Notes under the pieces: model-generated
The model's database searches: none
Told to the model about the DNA's origin: nothing
The model's input: the letters and a program-made list of their open reading frames with translations, nothing else
Assembly: GCA_025360005.1 (NCBI GenBank)
Contig: JANYDA010000008.1
Span: 186,001 to 250,000 of the forward strand
Length of the DNA stretch: 64,000 nucleotides
DNA from: Fibrobacteria bacterium
GTDB lineage: Bacteria; Fibrobacterota; Fibrobacteria; UBA11236
Direction: 5' to 3'
Position numbers and translations under genes: made by a program
Shown here: positions 35,031 to 43,958 of the stretch, one piece after another
How the letters are laid out: each line of letters opens with the position of its first letter
Numbering within the stretch: position 1 is the first letter of the stretch

Positions 35031-36557
35031 TTAAGGATAATCCGGTCTACCCCGCGCGGAATCCACGGGAGCCCGGCCTCTGAGAATGTCCTGTGAGGCC
35101 GCCGGCGCCGCCTTGGGAGCGTAATCCCCGTAGACTCCCACTTCATCCTTCGCATCCTTGGGATCGTTTTTCGCCAGGTCCTCGCCGTGGGTGGCGGAGG
35201 CCACGATATGCGGCGTCACGAAGATGATCAGGTCGCGCTTGCTGGAAACGGTGGCGATATGCTTGAACAGGTAGCCGATCAAGGGGATGTCCTTAAGCAG
35301 CGGAACGCCGGTTTCCGATTCCGTTTCTTCCTTGGTAGTGAGGCCGGCGATGACCACGGTCTCGCCATCGGCCACCACCACCGTGGTCTTGGCGCTTTGC
35401 TTTTGCAGGATGGTGCCCGCGCTGGCGTCCACGCGAAAGGAATTCTTCTCCGGATTCAGATCCAGCAAAACCCGGCCGTCCGCGGTCACGTGCGGCGTTA
35501 CCGTCAGGGAAGTCCCCGCGTCCTGCAATTGGATGGCCTGGCGTCCGTTGGCGTCCAGCACGCGGATAGGCACCTGTTCGCCCATGAAGATGCGCGCTTC
35601 CGTATTATCGATGGTGGTGATTTGCGGCTTGGCCAGCACTTCGCCTTTCAGGTTCTTGACAAGGTTGGCCACCGCCACCGCTAGGTTTCCGTTCAAGAGA
35701 CCGAAAGCGAATTGGGTGGTCGCGCCGGCCACGCCGCCCACCGCTGCGCCCGCCGAACTGGAACTGCCGGAGCTGCCGTCGCTGCTGGATGACTGCGCGC
35801 CCTGGTTGGATGTCCCCAACATGCTGAAGTCGGTTTTGGTGGTGGGCAATTTGCCCGCATTGTCGCGCAGGGCGTTTATGGATCCGCCCCCTACCCCGAA
35901 TTGCCAGTCCACGCCCACTTCGCGCATGGCATCCGCGTCCACCTGGATCAACTGGGCCTGGATGTTGACCTGGTAGGTCTCGATGTCCAGATCCTTGACG
36001 GCGGCTCGGATCTCGTGGATGTTAGAGCGCGTGTCGAAGATGAGGAGGGCGTTGTTGCGCTCCACCACGTTGATGCGGCCGCGCGGCGAGAGCAGGCCTT
36101 TGACCGATTCTTCCAGATCCTTGGCTTTCGCATTCTTGAGCTTGATGATATCGCGCATGAGCGGGGCCATGGAACCGGCCTGCTGCAAGGCCGCGGCGTT
36201 CTCCACGGACGACTTGTTGAAGTCGGCCACGTTCTGCACGTACAGGTAGTTGTCCTCCACCAGGTATTTCAGACTGTACATCTGGCACAGGATGAGCATG
36301 GCTTCCTGCCAGGTCTTGTCCGTCAATTGCAGGTTCACGTTCTGCCCGGACACGTTGGGGGCCACCACGATGTCCACGCGGCCGGAGGCGGACAGCGCCT
36401 TGAACGCGGACCGGATCTCCATATTGGAGAAGTTGAAGTTCTGGCGATGGGTGAGACCGCCCACCGCTTGGGCCGCGGGCGCGTTGGCATCCTGGGCCAT
36501 GGCCGCGGTCGCCAGACAGGCCGCTACGCACATGTTCCTCATAGTCGCAGAAATCAT
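35031..36557 (-). CDS. pilQ: Type IV pilus secretin (PilQ/GspD-like)
   Basis: This 508-residue outer-membrane channel has a signal peptide ending near MAMAQD. Residues about 30-110 form an STN-type domain (SFKALSASGRVDIVVAPNVSG). A secretin N1-type domain follows (IIKLKNAKAKDLEESVKGLL). The C-terminal secretin core has VPIRVLDANG and the hallmark PLLKDIPLIGYLF near residue 435. A Ser/Gly-rich loop (about 245-275) lies in between. Unlike classic PilQ it has no N-terminal AMIN domains; those occur in the upstream gene. It overlaps that gene by 4 bp. Confidence 0.9.
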   Translation of the reverse strand: MISATMRNMCVAACLATAAMAQDANAPAAQAVGGLTHRQNFNFSNMEIRSAFKALSASGRVDIVVAPNVSGQNVNLQLTDKTWQEAMLILCQMYSLKYLVEDNYLYVQNVADFNKSSVENAAALQQAGSMAPLMRDIIKLKNAKAKDLEESVKGLLSPRGRINVVERNNALLIFDTRSNIHEIRAAVKDLDIETYQVNIQAQLIQVDADAMREVGVDWQFGVGGGSINALRDNAGKLPTTKTDFSMLGTSNQGAQSSSSDGSSGSSSSAGAAVGGVAGATTQFAFGLLNGNLAVAVANLVKNLKGEVLAKPQITTIDNTEARIFMGEQVPIRVLDANGRQAIQLQDAGTSLTVTPHVTADGRVLLDLNPEKNSFRVDASAGTILQKQSAKTTVVVADGETVVIAGLTTKEETESETGVPLLKDIPLIGYLFKHIATVSSKRDLIIFVTPHIVASATHGEDLAKNDPKDAKDEVGVYGDYAPKAAPAASQDILRGRAPVDSARGRPDYP

Positions 36558-38878
36558 TTTTTAGCCCCTTCCTTCGAGGAAACCAACTTCAGGCTATAGG
36601 ATCGCGCGATCCCGTATTCGCTGATGTCGAAGGTCACCGCGTCCCTGGTAATATGGGAGACGCGCCCGTTGTGCACGGGATCGCCTTCCTTGATGGTGAA
36701 GGACACGCCCGCTTCGCGGCTGTGCTCGAGCACGGCCATCGGCTGCTGCGCCTGCCAGATGATGCCCACCACCTTCATCTGATCGATATCGATGCCATTG
36801 TCGGTGGAGCCTTGCTCAACCGGTATGAAGGGATCCCTGCGGCCATAGCTGTTGTAGGAGACGCGGTTCTCTTCGGGCTCGACGCGTTTCTTCTCTTCTT
36901 CCGCCGCCAATTTCTCCTGGGCCAGCTTGGCCGCCAATTCCGGGTTGTCCGCGATGGCCAGCTTGGGCCCGCCCATGGCGGTTTGCCCGGCCGGATTGTC
37001 CGCATCGGTTTTCGCGGCCGGCTCCGGTTTGCCGGGGTTCTTTCCCGCCGCCTTGGCCGCTCCCGCAGCCGACGGAGCAGGGGCTTCCTGCATCTGGTCG
37101 GATTGCTCCGGCGCTTCTTGCGGTTGGGCCTTGGCGGTCGCTTTCGCCGCTTCCCTGGCCGCCTTGGCTGCCGCTAGGGCGGCTTTCGCCGAGTCCGCTG
37201 AAACCCGGGCGCGCGCCTTCCGGTCGGCCTTGAGCGAATCCGCCTGCGCCTTGGCCAACACCTTCGCGGCCAGCGCTTCCGCTTTCTGCTTGGCAATCTC
37301 CTCCGCCTTGCGGGCCTTCTCCTCTTCCTTGGCCTGGGCCGCGGCCGCCTTAGCCGCCGACGCCGCCAGCATGGCCTGCTTGGCCTCTATGCGGCCCTGA
37401 ATGGTCTTCTCCTGCACCTTGCTCAGTTCGTCCTCGTACACGGCCTCGCCCGCCTTGATGTATCCCGTATCGGAACCGGTGATAACGCGCAGGTTACCCT
37501 GCTGGTTGTCGATGCGGACCACCTTCTCGCCGATGGGGATCTTCCTGATCAGCTTTCCCTTGGCCCCCGGAGACGACTTCAAGGCAACGGAATCCCTGTA
37601 CATCACCATGGCCTTGGCGCTCCTGCCTACGGAGAAGGTGCGGCTGGATGACAAACCCTTGCCCGGCCGCGCCGACTCCAGGGCCTGGCCATCGGCAAAC
37701 GCCGACTTCACCGGATCCGGACCGTCGGCCGTTGCCGTTTCAGCAACGGGCGTCGCCGTTTCAACCACGCTTTCGCTTTCCTTGGCCTGGGGCTTGAGGG
37801 AGGTCCACTTGAAGGCCGGACCTGCTCCGCCTGGTAAGGGACCGGAAAGAGCGATGCCGTCCTCATGCGCCGCCGCCTGCGCGCTCCCGCCGGGGGCGAG
37901 CTGGATACGCAATTGCAATTTACCCCCTTTGACGGCGATCTTGATCCGCTTGTAAAGGCCATTCTTGGGCAGCAGGTAGTCCTTCTGCGCCAGCCCGGAA
38001 ACGGCGTTATCCAACGCGGCCTCCAGCCAGAGGGAATCCTTGGCGTTCCGCCGGGGCGCGAAGGTGGCGCCCAGGGGGGGATTGAAAACCAGGAACAAAT
38101 CCGCCTGGGAAGAAGTGACGATCATCTTCACTTCCCTGAGCGATGATGGAGTAACTTTTGCGTTACCCCCGTCCGATCCCGCTTGGACCCCGGCTTTCTC
38201 GGCAGGAGAGCCGGGGATGGGAGGTTCGGCGGAAGCGGATGCATTCTTCGGGCCTTTGGCGCCTTTGGCGCCGGACGCGGCGGCGTTTTGGGAAAGCCTG
38301 CCGGCCGTTTTCCCCGCGGATGCTTCTAACGATTTGCCGTCCGGCGGAGACTCCGCCTTCGCCGACAGATAAGCGGCTTCCGCTTTCAGGGAGGCGGACA
38401 GGGACCAGCTGTACTTGCCCTTGGCCTGGCCGAGCATCACCTTGAGCACGCCTTTGGGAGCCGGTTGCAGCGGCGCATCGCCCAAGGGCGGCTGCTTGAA
38501 TTTCAGTTCCAGGCCCAGGAAATTCTTCCCGCTGGGCGTGGTCACCTTCTTGAGGGTGATCTCCTCCAACTCCGGGCTCTTGGCCTCCAGCGGGTGCCGG
38601 CCCAATGGATAGGCCGTTTCCGTTTCCAGGAAAGACAATGCAATGATGCCTTTGGTCAGATCCGTCTTCTGGAAATAGAGGGGGTAATCGCCCTCGGATC
38701 CGTTGGGAGCGAAAGTCAGTTTGAGATGCGTCCGGCCCGCCGCGGAAATCAGGGAAATGTCCTTGAGTTCATGGGCCGGAGCGGGAACGGCGGAAGCGAA
38801 GAAGACCCAAGCCGCCAGCCACAAAACGGGCGCGGGGGCGTTGGCTAGGGGAAATCGGATTGCTTTTCTCATTTTCAC
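36554..38878 (-). CDS. AMIN-SH3-PilP fusion-like pilus protein
   Basis: This 774-residue protein has a signal peptide (1-35). Residues about 36-160 and 255-370 look like two AMIN-type beta-domains (HELKDISLISAAGRTHLKL; SLREVKMIVTSSQADLFLVF). Residues about 420-490 are a bacterial SH3-like domain (MVMYRDSVALKSSPGAKGKL, GNLRVITGSDTGYI). A long Ala/Lys helical stretch, rich in AKA repeats, covers about 500-660. The last 100 residues match PilP: SYGRRDPFIPVEQG, GIDIDQMKVVGIIWQ and GDPVHNGRVSHI. PilP links the inner PilN-O platform to the secretin. The operon position (between pilO and pilQ) is exactly that of pilP. Confidence 0.82.
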   Translation of the reverse strand: MKMRKAIRFPLANAPAPVLWLAAWVFFASAVPAPAHELKDISLISAAGRTHLKLTFAPNGSEGDYPLYFQKTDLTKGIIALSFLETETAYPLGRHPLEAKSPELEEITLKKVTTPSGKNFLGLELKFKQPPLGDAPLQPAPKGVLKVMLGQAKGKYSWSLSASLKAEAAYLSAKAESPPDGKSLEASAGKTAGRLSQNAAASGAKGAKGPKNASASAEPPIPGSPAEKAGVQAGSDGGNAKVTPSSLREVKMIVTSSQADLFLVFNPPLGATFAPRRNAKDSLWLEAALDNAVSGLAQKDYLLPKNGLYKRIKIAVKGGKLQLRIQLAPGGSAQAAAHEDGIALSGPLPGGAGPAFKWTSLKPQAKESESVVETATPVAETATADGPDPVKSAFADGQALESARPGKGLSSSRTFSVGRSAKAMVMYRDSVALKSSPGAKGKLIRKIPIGEKVVRIDNQQGNLRVITGSDTGYIKAGEAVYEDELSKVQEKTIQGRIEAKQAMLAASAAKAAAAQAKEEEKARKAEEIAKQKAEALAAKVLAKAQADSLKADRKARARVSADSAKAALAAAKAAREAAKATAKAQPQEAPEQSDQMQEAPAPSAAGAAKAAGKNPGKPEPAAKTDADNPAGQTAMGGPKLAIADNPELAAKLAQEKLAAEEEKKRVEPEENRVSYNSYGRRDPFIPVEQGSTDNGIDIDQMKVVGIIWQAQQPMAVLEHSREAGVSFTIKEGDPVHNGRVSHITRDAVTFDISEYGIARSYSLKLVSSKEGAKK

Positions 38879-39465
38879 CGTTTGGAAGTGAAGGTCGTCA
38901 GTTGGAAGTTGGCCACGATGGTGCGCGGGGTCTCGCCATGTTCCTTGGCATCCTCCACTTCCTTATCCAGATCCGGGGCCTTTTCGATCTGGAGCTTGTT
39001 GATGGCGGTAGGGTAGCGGAAATTCGCGACTTCGCCGAACAGCATGCCGAGCGCATGGTAGCTGGATGAAATGGTGATGGCGTAATGGTTTTCCTTGTAG
39101 AATTCCTTTTCCTCCACGCGCAGCGGCAGGAACTTGGTCGGCACCGTGAGGGACTTGCGGGTGACCGCGGTAAGGTCGATCAAGCGGCGCGGTATCAGCT
39201 CCTCATCGGGGAACATCTCCTGCAGCTTGGTGAATTCCGCGTTGGCCAATTCGATTTCCGCTTCCAGATCCTTGAGGCGCTGCTTCTGCGCCAGGATTTG
39301 CCGCAGCTCGCCTTTCTTCTTGCGGATATCGCCTTGCAGGCGTTCCAGCTTGTCGGAATACTCCACGTATTCGGTGTCGTAGAAGGTATAACCCAGATAG
39401 GCGATGATGGCCAGGGCGGCCCCGGCGAAAAGCCAAAGCCTGGCGTTAAGGGTAAGGCCTTTCAT
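38875..39465 (-). CDS. pilO: Pilus assembly protein PilO
   Basis: This 196-residue inner-membrane protein has a short N-terminal cytoplasmic segment, a TM helix at about 8-27, a coiled coil (YSDKLERLQGDIRKKKGEL) and a C-terminal ferredoxin-like periplasmic domain with YHALGMLFGEVANF. It pairs with PilN to form the alignment subcomplex. It overlaps pilN and the PilP-like gene by 4 bp each. The length is close to family average. Confidence 0.88.
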   Translation of the reverse strand: MKGLTLNARLWLFAGAALAIIAYLGYTFYDTEYVEYSDKLERLQGDIRKKKGELRQILAQKQRLKDLEAEIELANAEFTKLQEMFPDEELIPRRLIDLTAVTRKSLTVPTKFLPLRVEEKEFYKENHYAITISSSYHALGMLFGEVANFRYPTAINKLQIEKAPDLDKEVEDAKEHGETPRTIVANFQLTTFTSKR

Positions 39466-40148
39466 GCGCCCTCCTTCTTGGGGGGTTCCGCGGGAGGCGG
39501 TGATGCGGGAGCAGCGGCCGGATCCGCCGCCATGTGGTCGAGGCCGACGTTGGGATTCATATTGATGCGGATGGTGAACATGAAGGAGCTGGTTTTGGCA
39601 TCCTTCTGCAGTTCGATGCTGTTGAGGAACACCTTGGAGAAATATTCGTTCTTCTCAAGCTCGATCATGTATTCCGCGATTTCGGGAAAGATATAGGTCC
39701 GGCCCTTCAGCTCCAGTTCATTGTCGTTGGCTTCGGACTGCTTCATGGTCTCGATCCACATGTTGAGCGGCATCGATTTGTTGATGCCCTCCAGGATGCG
39801 CACCCACTTCTTCTTGCTGACGCTGATGCTCTTGAGGGAATTGTTCTTGGCCATCTTCTCGTCGCGCAGCTTTTCCAGCTCTTTGATGCGCGCGCCCACG
39901 TAGGAGTTGGCGCCTATCTCCTTCTGCACGTCCGCCAGTTCCGCGCGCTTGTTCTCCAGATTGGCCCGGAAGAAGGACTGGCCTACCATGTAGGCCGCCC
40001 CCACCGCTATCAGCGCCACCGTGGAAATGAGGATGCGCATGTCGATCAGGAACGAATAGTCCTTGCGGACCACCCGGTACTCGATCGGCAGCAGGTTCAC
40101 ATGGATGAAATCCGGCGCTTTTGCTTCCAGGGATTGCGATGACGCCAT
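39462..40148 (-). CDS. pilN: Pilus assembly protein PilN
   Basis: This 228-residue protein has a cytoplasmic N-terminus with HVNLLPIEYR at 17-26, the conserved peptide that docks in PilM. A TM helix at about 40-60 and a periplasmic coiled coil plus ferredoxin-like domain follow. The C-terminal 20 residues are Ala/Pro-rich. It lies 1 bp after pilM and overlaps pilO by 4 bp. Confidence 0.88.
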   Translation of the reverse strand: MASSQSLEAKAPDFIHVNLLPIEYRVVRKDYSFLIDMRILISTVALIAVGAAYMVGQSFFRANLENKRAELADVQKEIGANSYVGARIKELEKLRDEKMAKNNSLKSISVSKKKWVRILEGINKSMPLNMWIETMKQSEANDNELELKGRTYIFPEIAEYMIELEKNEYFSKVFLNSIELQKDAKTSSFMFTIRINMNPNVGLDHMAADPAAAPASPPPAEPPKKEGA

Positions 40149-40149
40149 G

Positions 40150-41232
40150 CTATATCCGCCTCAAGGCCAGCCCGGTCGCCACCGTCAGGATGGTGGAGAT
40201 GTTCTCGGGGATGGGTCCGCTGAATTTCTTTTCGTCGTAGGCGATGTGCTGGAGCGGGTTGGTGATCTCCACCTCCACGTTGTGGCGCTTGGCCAGGATG
40301 CCCGCCAGATCGCGGATGCATGCGCCGCCGCCGCACAAGACCATCTTCTCAACCTTGAGGTTATTCTCGGAGGATTGGAAGTAGCTGAAGGCCAGATCGA
40401 TACCCACCGAGAGCTCCTCCGCGGAGAACTCGATGCTGCGGTTGAGCGTAGCCGCGTTGTATTTCTCGATGTTCTTCCCCCGCAGGATGTTGGCGGCCTC
40501 TTCCCGCTCCACCTTCAGGTTCTTCATGATCGTCTTCACGAAGAAGTCGCATGCGGTGGCGATGTCGCGCGTGGAATGGTATGTCCCGTTCTTGAGGAAG
40601 GTGAGGTTTGTGAGATGCTCGCCGATGTTTATGAGCGAGACCACCTTGTTGCCGTCGTCGGGCGGGGCGGAAAGCAGGTAGGCGTTGGTAACCGCGAAGG
40701 CGTCCACGTCGATCACAACCGGACGCAGGCCGGCCTCGTAAAGAAGGTCGATATAGGACTGCATTACCTGGAGCTTGGCCGCCACCAGCAGCACTTCCAT
40801 CTCCTCGTTGTCTTCGCTCTTGTGCAGGATCTTGTAGTCGAGCGTGATGTTGTCCACATCGAAAGGGCTGCGTTGGCCCGCTTCCATGAGGATCACTTCC
40901 TCGTCGCTTTCGCCCTTATTGGACTTGAGCTTGATGCGATCGGCGATCACGCCGTAGGACCAGGAGAGGGAAAGGATCACGTCCTTGATCTTGCCGGTGG
41001 GATCAGTGCGATGGACCAATGCCGTCAATGATTGCAGCAGTTCATCGCGGTTCTTGATCTCGCCGCCGACGATGGTTTCCGGCTTGAGCACATGGATGCC
41101 GGCGCCCAACAGCACCGGGCCCCCGGGCCTATGGGCGACGCGCGATATCTTGATGCTGTAGTTGCCGATATCGATTCCCACGGTGGTGGGTTCGCCCTGG
41201 ATAGCGTTTAGAATTTTTTCCTTGATGCCCAA
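40150..41232 (-). CDS. pilM: Pilus assembly ATPase-fold protein PilM
   Basis: This 360-residue actin-like cytoplasmic protein opens with phosphate-1 motif VGIDIGNYSIKISRVA (residues 18-33) and carries VLCGGGACIRDLAGIL near residue 300. PilM binds ATP and the PilN N-terminal peptide, joining the cytoplasmic motor to the inner-membrane platform. It heads the M-N-O-P-Q run. The 426-bp gap upstream is a large palindrome. Confidence 0.93.
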   Translation of the reverse strand: MGIKEKILNAIQGEPTTVGIDIGNYSIKISRVAHRPGGPVLLGAGIHVLKPETIVGGEIKNRDELLQSLTALVHRTDPTGKIKDVILSLSWSYGVIADRIKLKSNKGESDEEVILMEAGQRSPFDVDNITLDYKILHKSEDNEEMEVLLVAAKLQVMQSYIDLLYEAGLRPVVIDVDAFAVTNAYLLSAPPDDGNKVVSLINIGEHLTNLTFLKNGTYHSTRDIATACDFFVKTIMKNLKVEREEAANILRGKNIEKYNAATLNRSIEFSAEELSVGIDLAFSYFQSSENNLKVEKMVLCGGGACIRDLAGILAKRHNVEVEITNPLQHIAYDEKKFSGPIPENISTILTVATGLALRRI

Positions 41233-41399
41233 CTCAAAGCCCCCGGCAATGGGATATCCTGAATCTTCTCAATGCAGGCTGAATTTTCTCAACCGACTTA
41301 TTATAACACCGAGGGAAAAGGAAATTCAACGAAGGAACGTGATGATTCGCTGGGACTTAAGAGGTGAACAGGGGTTACGGTAAAAGATAGGTCAGGAAG

Positions 41400-41660
41400 G
41401 GAGGAAAGGTTTGCAGGAGAGGGCGGAGATGGGGAGGGCGGAGGGAGTAGCGATGTTTCGTCGGGCGTCGGGCGCAAATCCAAGAGCTAGGCGACTTGGA
41501 TTTGCGCCGGGCGGACAAAAGAGGAGGCATTCCCTTTTCTTCACGCCCGACGCCGAGGCGAGGTCTCGACAGCGCTAAACCCTTCCGCGCCGATCGCCCG
41601 ACGAAACGAGGCTACAAACCTCCGGCCGCGGATCCGCGCCCTCCGGGTCAAACCTCTCCT
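41400..41660. repeat. Large imperfect palindrome with nested perfect hairpins
   Basis: The region upstream of pilM is non-coding. Perfect arms are GTTTCGTCGGGCG (41455-41467) with 41595-41607. Imperfect similarity extends outward to about 41400 and 41660, touching the PilZ gene stop. Inside, an exact 14-bp stem pairs 41471-41484 with 41495-41508, and an 11-bp stem pairs 41464-41474 with 41544-41554, so alternative folds compete. This fills most of the 41233-41658 gap; no gene is visible there. Confidence 0.7.
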
Positions 41661-42864
41661 AATCGATCTTAATCGGCCCGCGCATCTGCGAATCGATCCT
41701 CTGCTTTTCAAAAACGTAGCGGACGATCTTTTCCTGCGCCGCCGTTTCCATGTGCATGAACTTGAGGTTGTGCTCGAAGTCCTCGCGGTTCCCCTTGATC
41801 ACCGAAACCATCCGCATCACTTCCGTCTGCACGCCGCGCAGGGATTGCCCCGGCAGATCGAAATTGACGGAGAGCTTGTAGCCCTGGGGGATGGGGGATG
41901 AGAAACGCGCGCAGGTGCCGCCGCCGCTTAAGTCCAGCATGCGGCCTTCCAGGACCATGCCCACGCCGGGACCCGGCCCCGCGGGGCCGGCCGACTCCTT
42001 GGTCCAGCCCTCCGGCTTGGCCATCACGGTAACGCGGCACGGGATGTTCACGTCGATGCGCACCCAGTTGCGCAATTGCTTGCGTTCCAGCATGCGCGTA
42101 TGCTGCAGGAAGATGGCGCGCGCTCCCAGGCGCGTGGCCGTGACCAGGAGCTTGACTACGTATTCCCCGTCCCCGGAACGCAGCATGGACAACTCCACGG
42201 CGGCGCCCACCGCCACGGTAGGCGGGATCTCGCCGTCCAGCACCACCGCCCAGACCTTTTCCCGGACCTCCTGCACGCGGCCTTTGCATCCCGTCCCATC
42301 CCCGTCGATCAGGTTCACGGGCATGCCCTCTTCCAATTGGCGCGTGCTGCTGATGGGAACTTCCGCGGGCAGATGGGAATAACCCAGCTTCATGCGCAGG
42401 CCCCGCATCAGCGCATATTGCGTCTCGTCCCTGTCCAGCTGCTTCTGGTTGTCCTTCAGAAACGCCTCCAGCGCATCCTCGTAGATGAAGGAAGAATCGA
42501 AAACCATGTCCGCGCTGCTCACGCCGCCTTGTTCCACAATGCGCCGTAACATGTCCGTTTCCTGGGGGGTGAGGCGCTTCTGGCCGGCCATCTCGGCGAA
42601 GTATTGCCAGCCGATATCTATTTTCTCCCGCTGCCGGCTGTCGGTGCGGACGATTTCGAAAATCACGAATACGGCCAGGATCGCGACCAGGAAGATGCCG
42701 CACAAGGCCAGGCCCAAGGGGCTGATGCGGCCAAAGCCGCTGCCGAGTTCATGCAGCACTTCCACGGAGGCCGCTGCTTTCGCGGGCACGGCTGACGCAA
42801 GCCCAATCCCAACGGTAAGGACGACCATCCTCGGGGAGGCAAGAAAAAGGGCGGCTTTGACCAT
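41659..42864 (-). CDS. PilZ-domain membrane protein
   Basis: From the ATG at 42864 this is 401 residues. A signal-like segment at 1-24 and a TM helix at about 45-65 place it in the inner membrane. The middle region (about 100-240) resembles the YcgR-type N-domain that precedes PilZ. The PilZ domain (about 250-390) holds LRNWVRIDVNIPCRV and LDLSGGGTCARFSSP, corresponding to the RxxxR and D/NxSxxG cyclic-di-GMP motifs; the first is altered (R is followed by NWVR). It is upstream of pilM on the same strand and may link c-di-GMP to pili. Confidence 0.78.
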   Translation of the reverse strand: MVKAALFLASPRMVVLTVGIGLASAVPAKAAASVEVLHELGSGFGRISPLGLALCGIFLVAILAVFVIFEIVRTDSRQREKIDIGWQYFAEMAGQKRLTPQETDMLRRIVEQGGVSSADMVFDSSFIYEDALEAFLKDNQKQLDRDETQYALMRGLRMKLGYSHLPAEVPISSTRQLEEGMPVNLIDGDGTGCKGRVQEVREKVWAVVLDGEIPPTVAVGAAVELSMLRSGDGEYVVKLLVTATRLGARAIFLQHTRMLERKQLRNWVRIDVNIPCRVTVMAKPEGWTKESAGPAGPGPGVGMVLEGRMLDLSGGGTCARFSSPIPQGYKLSVNFDLPGQSLRGVQTEVMRMVSVIKGNREDFEHNLKFMHMETAAQEKIVRYVFEKQRIDSQMRGPIKID

Positions 42865-43064
42865 AAATTCCCGTTCAAACCCAATTGTCGCATATTTTAC
42901 GTTGCCTGTCCTCTCCACTGGGAGATAAAATAAAGCGACCGCACCCCGTCTTTGGCAACGCCAAGGTCCAAGGTTTTGCCAGCATAGCGGGCATGGCCGC
43001 CGGACCGGCCTTGACGGCGGAACCGGCTTTTACCGGCGGTGTCGGAAACCGGAGGGACGGTCGC

Positions 43065-43949
43065 TTGAACCCGGATTCAAATGAGTTGAAGGCCCTGGTC
43101 CATAAAATCACGGACCTGCCCACCTTGCCGGCCATGATGGCTACCATCACCCGGCTCATGCAAGATCCGCGCACCTCCGCCGAAGAACTGGGGCGCGCCA
43201 TCGCCACCGATCCCGCCCTGGTCTCCAAAGTTCTCAAACTCGTCAACTCGGCCTTCTACGGATTTCCCGGCCGCATCAGCACCATTACCCAAGCCATCGT
43301 GATCCTGGGGTTCAGCACCATCCGCAACGTGGTCCTCACCACTTCCGTCCTCAAAGCCTTCGGCCGCAACTCGACCCAGAACGGTTTCGACGTGGCGCGC
43401 TTCTGGGAGCATTCGCTTTTGACCGGCGCCATCGCGCGCTCCCTGGCCGTGGAGCGGGACGCCAATTTCGTCGAAGAGACGTTCATCGCGGGGCTCCTGC
43501 ACGACATGGGCCGCATCGTGCTCAGCCAGAAACTGGCGGCTGAATTCGAAAAGGTGATCCAGGTCCAGGCCAGGACCGGCGTCAGCCAATTGCAGGCGGA
43601 GCAATCCGTGCTCAAGCTGACCCACGGGGAGATAGGCGGCTGGCTGGCCCGCAAGTGGAATCTGCCCGTCCCCTACGTGGAAGTGATGCGCTTCCACCAT
43701 TTCCCCTTGGAATCCATCATCCAGGATCCCAACACGCAAATCGATACCACCAATCTCATCTATCTGGTCCACGCGGCGGACGTGCTCTCCAAGCGCCTGG
43801 TGGACGGCAAGCCGGATCTGATCGCCAGCGAGGCCATCGACCCGGCGGTCCGCGCCGAACTGAAGATAGGGCCGGAGGGCTGGGACCGTTTCCAGGCCAG
43901 GACGGAAGAGGAAATCGGCAAGGCGAGATCGTTTTTGGATATGTTATGA
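43065..43949 (+). CDS. HDOD-domain regulatory protein
   Basis: I chose a TTG start at 43065 because GGAGGG (43051-43056) precedes it by 8 bp and the HDOD fold starts soon after; the frame is open from 42885. The protein has 294 residues. HDOD features are LPTLPAMMATITRLMQDP, a KVLKLVNSAFYGFPGRI helix, and a degenerate HD-type region with AGLLHDMGRIV. HDOD proteins are signalling modules lacking phosphodiesterase activity, often tied to motility and c-di-GMP. It is 9 bp upstream of the FliN-like gene. Confidence 0.8.
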   Translation: MNPDSNELKALVHKITDLPTLPAMMATITRLMQDPRTSAEELGRAIATDPALVSKVLKLVNSAFYGFPGRISTITQAIVILGFSTIRNVVLTTSVLKAFGRNSTQNGFDVARFWEHSLLTGAIARSLAVERDANFVEETFIAGLLHDMGRIVLSQKLAAEFEKVIQVQARTGVSQLQAEQSVLKLTHGEIGGWLARKWNLPVPYVEVMRFHHFPLESIIQDPNTQIDTTNLIYLVHAADVLSKRLVDGKPDLIASEAIDPAVRAELKIGPEGWDRFQARTEEEIGKARSFLDML

Positions 43950-43958
43950 AGGAACCCC

